From assembly GCF_021155775.2 (NCBI RefSeq), contig NC_060238.1, positions 10,836,001 to 10,900,000 on the forward strand: a stretch of DNA of 64,000 nt. The letters are read 5' to 3'. The position numbers and the translations under genes are program-made. The DNA is from Neodiprion pinetum. Its lineage: Eukaryota; Arthropoda; Insecta; Hymenoptera; Diprionidae. Under the pieces are notes generated by a model. It made no database searches, had not been told where the DNA came from, and worked only from the letters and a program-made list of their open reading frames with translations. Shown here piece by piece: positions 63,801 through 64,000 of this stretch. Position 1 is the stretch's first letter. Each line of letters begins with the position of its first letter.

Positions 63801-64000
63801 CAGGGTATCCCTAAATTGCCTCCCACGGACTAGCCAGTATGATACCTCGTTGAAATCCAACCGAGAATTCATTTTCCGGAAGCTCGTCCGACGCATGGTT
63901 TTTGAATTATAAGCGATAGCGCTAGGCCAATCAGAGTGCACCATTTCATCGAGATTTGCCGCCACGGAAATTGCTGTTTTGTTCGACTGGGTGAATTATT
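63801..64000 (+). repeat. CAGGGTGTCCC dispersed repeat, copy 2 (cut by window edge)
   Basis: CAGGGTATCCCTAAATTGCC onward, about 85-90% identical by eye to 50770-50980 and in the same orientation, although the neighbouring satellite is reversed here. Confidence 0.65.

Overview
This is a transposon-dominated, AT-rich stretch of a eukaryotic genome, most likely an arthropod and probably an insect. The basis is the repertoire: a protein-primed PolB relic of the Polinton/adintovirus kind, a Penelope-like element with a GIY-YIG endonuclease, a DIRS-type tyrosine-recombinase retroelement, an OTU-bearing Helitron, Copia and Gypsy elements, and a spliced DUF4806 gene. Species cannot be named from the sequence. 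No ordinary host gene, rRNA or tRNA gene, or CRISPR array was recognised.

Layout. 1-2.5 kb: no recognisable gene, one ~302-bp tandem duplication. 2.5-11.9 kb: a decayed DNA polymerase B gene on the minus strand, cut into three pieces by a 3.1-kb LTR-like element (AATT target duplication), itself carrying a 1.0-kb hAT-like MITE (8-bp duplication), and by a decayed Copia element (two 280-bp LTRs, TATAG duplication). 11.9-15 kb: a 154-bp repeat, a decayed small gene and unassigned sequence. 15.05-19.37 kb: a ~297-bp satellite. 19.37-28.62 kb: a DNA transposon with CCCA(G/A)TAAACAT ends, an intact 693-aa transposase and a multi-exon DUF4806 gene with one premature stop.

28.62-63.8 kb: a ~465-490-bp AT-rich satellite, plus orientation up to ~50.8 kb and reversed after 52.9 kb, repeatedly invaded. 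The insertions are: a Penelope fragment fused to a 5'-truncated Gypsy (30.1-38.8 kb); a structurally complete DIRS element (40.0-45.0 kb); an LTR-like element (46.5-49.2 kb); a 319-bp insertion (49.9 kb); a truncated LTR element with gag (51.8-52.9 kb); a Helitron (53.2-55.0 kb); and an inverted Penelope pair (57.5-63.3 kb) with one intact 824-aa ORF.

The most unusual gene is the Gypsy pol. Between RNase H and integrase it carries a TARG1-like macro domain with both expected catalytic residues, and just before the integrase zinc finger a second, degenerate macro-like domain. The satellite units supply empty-site sequence, so several insertion boundaries can be fixed to the base.
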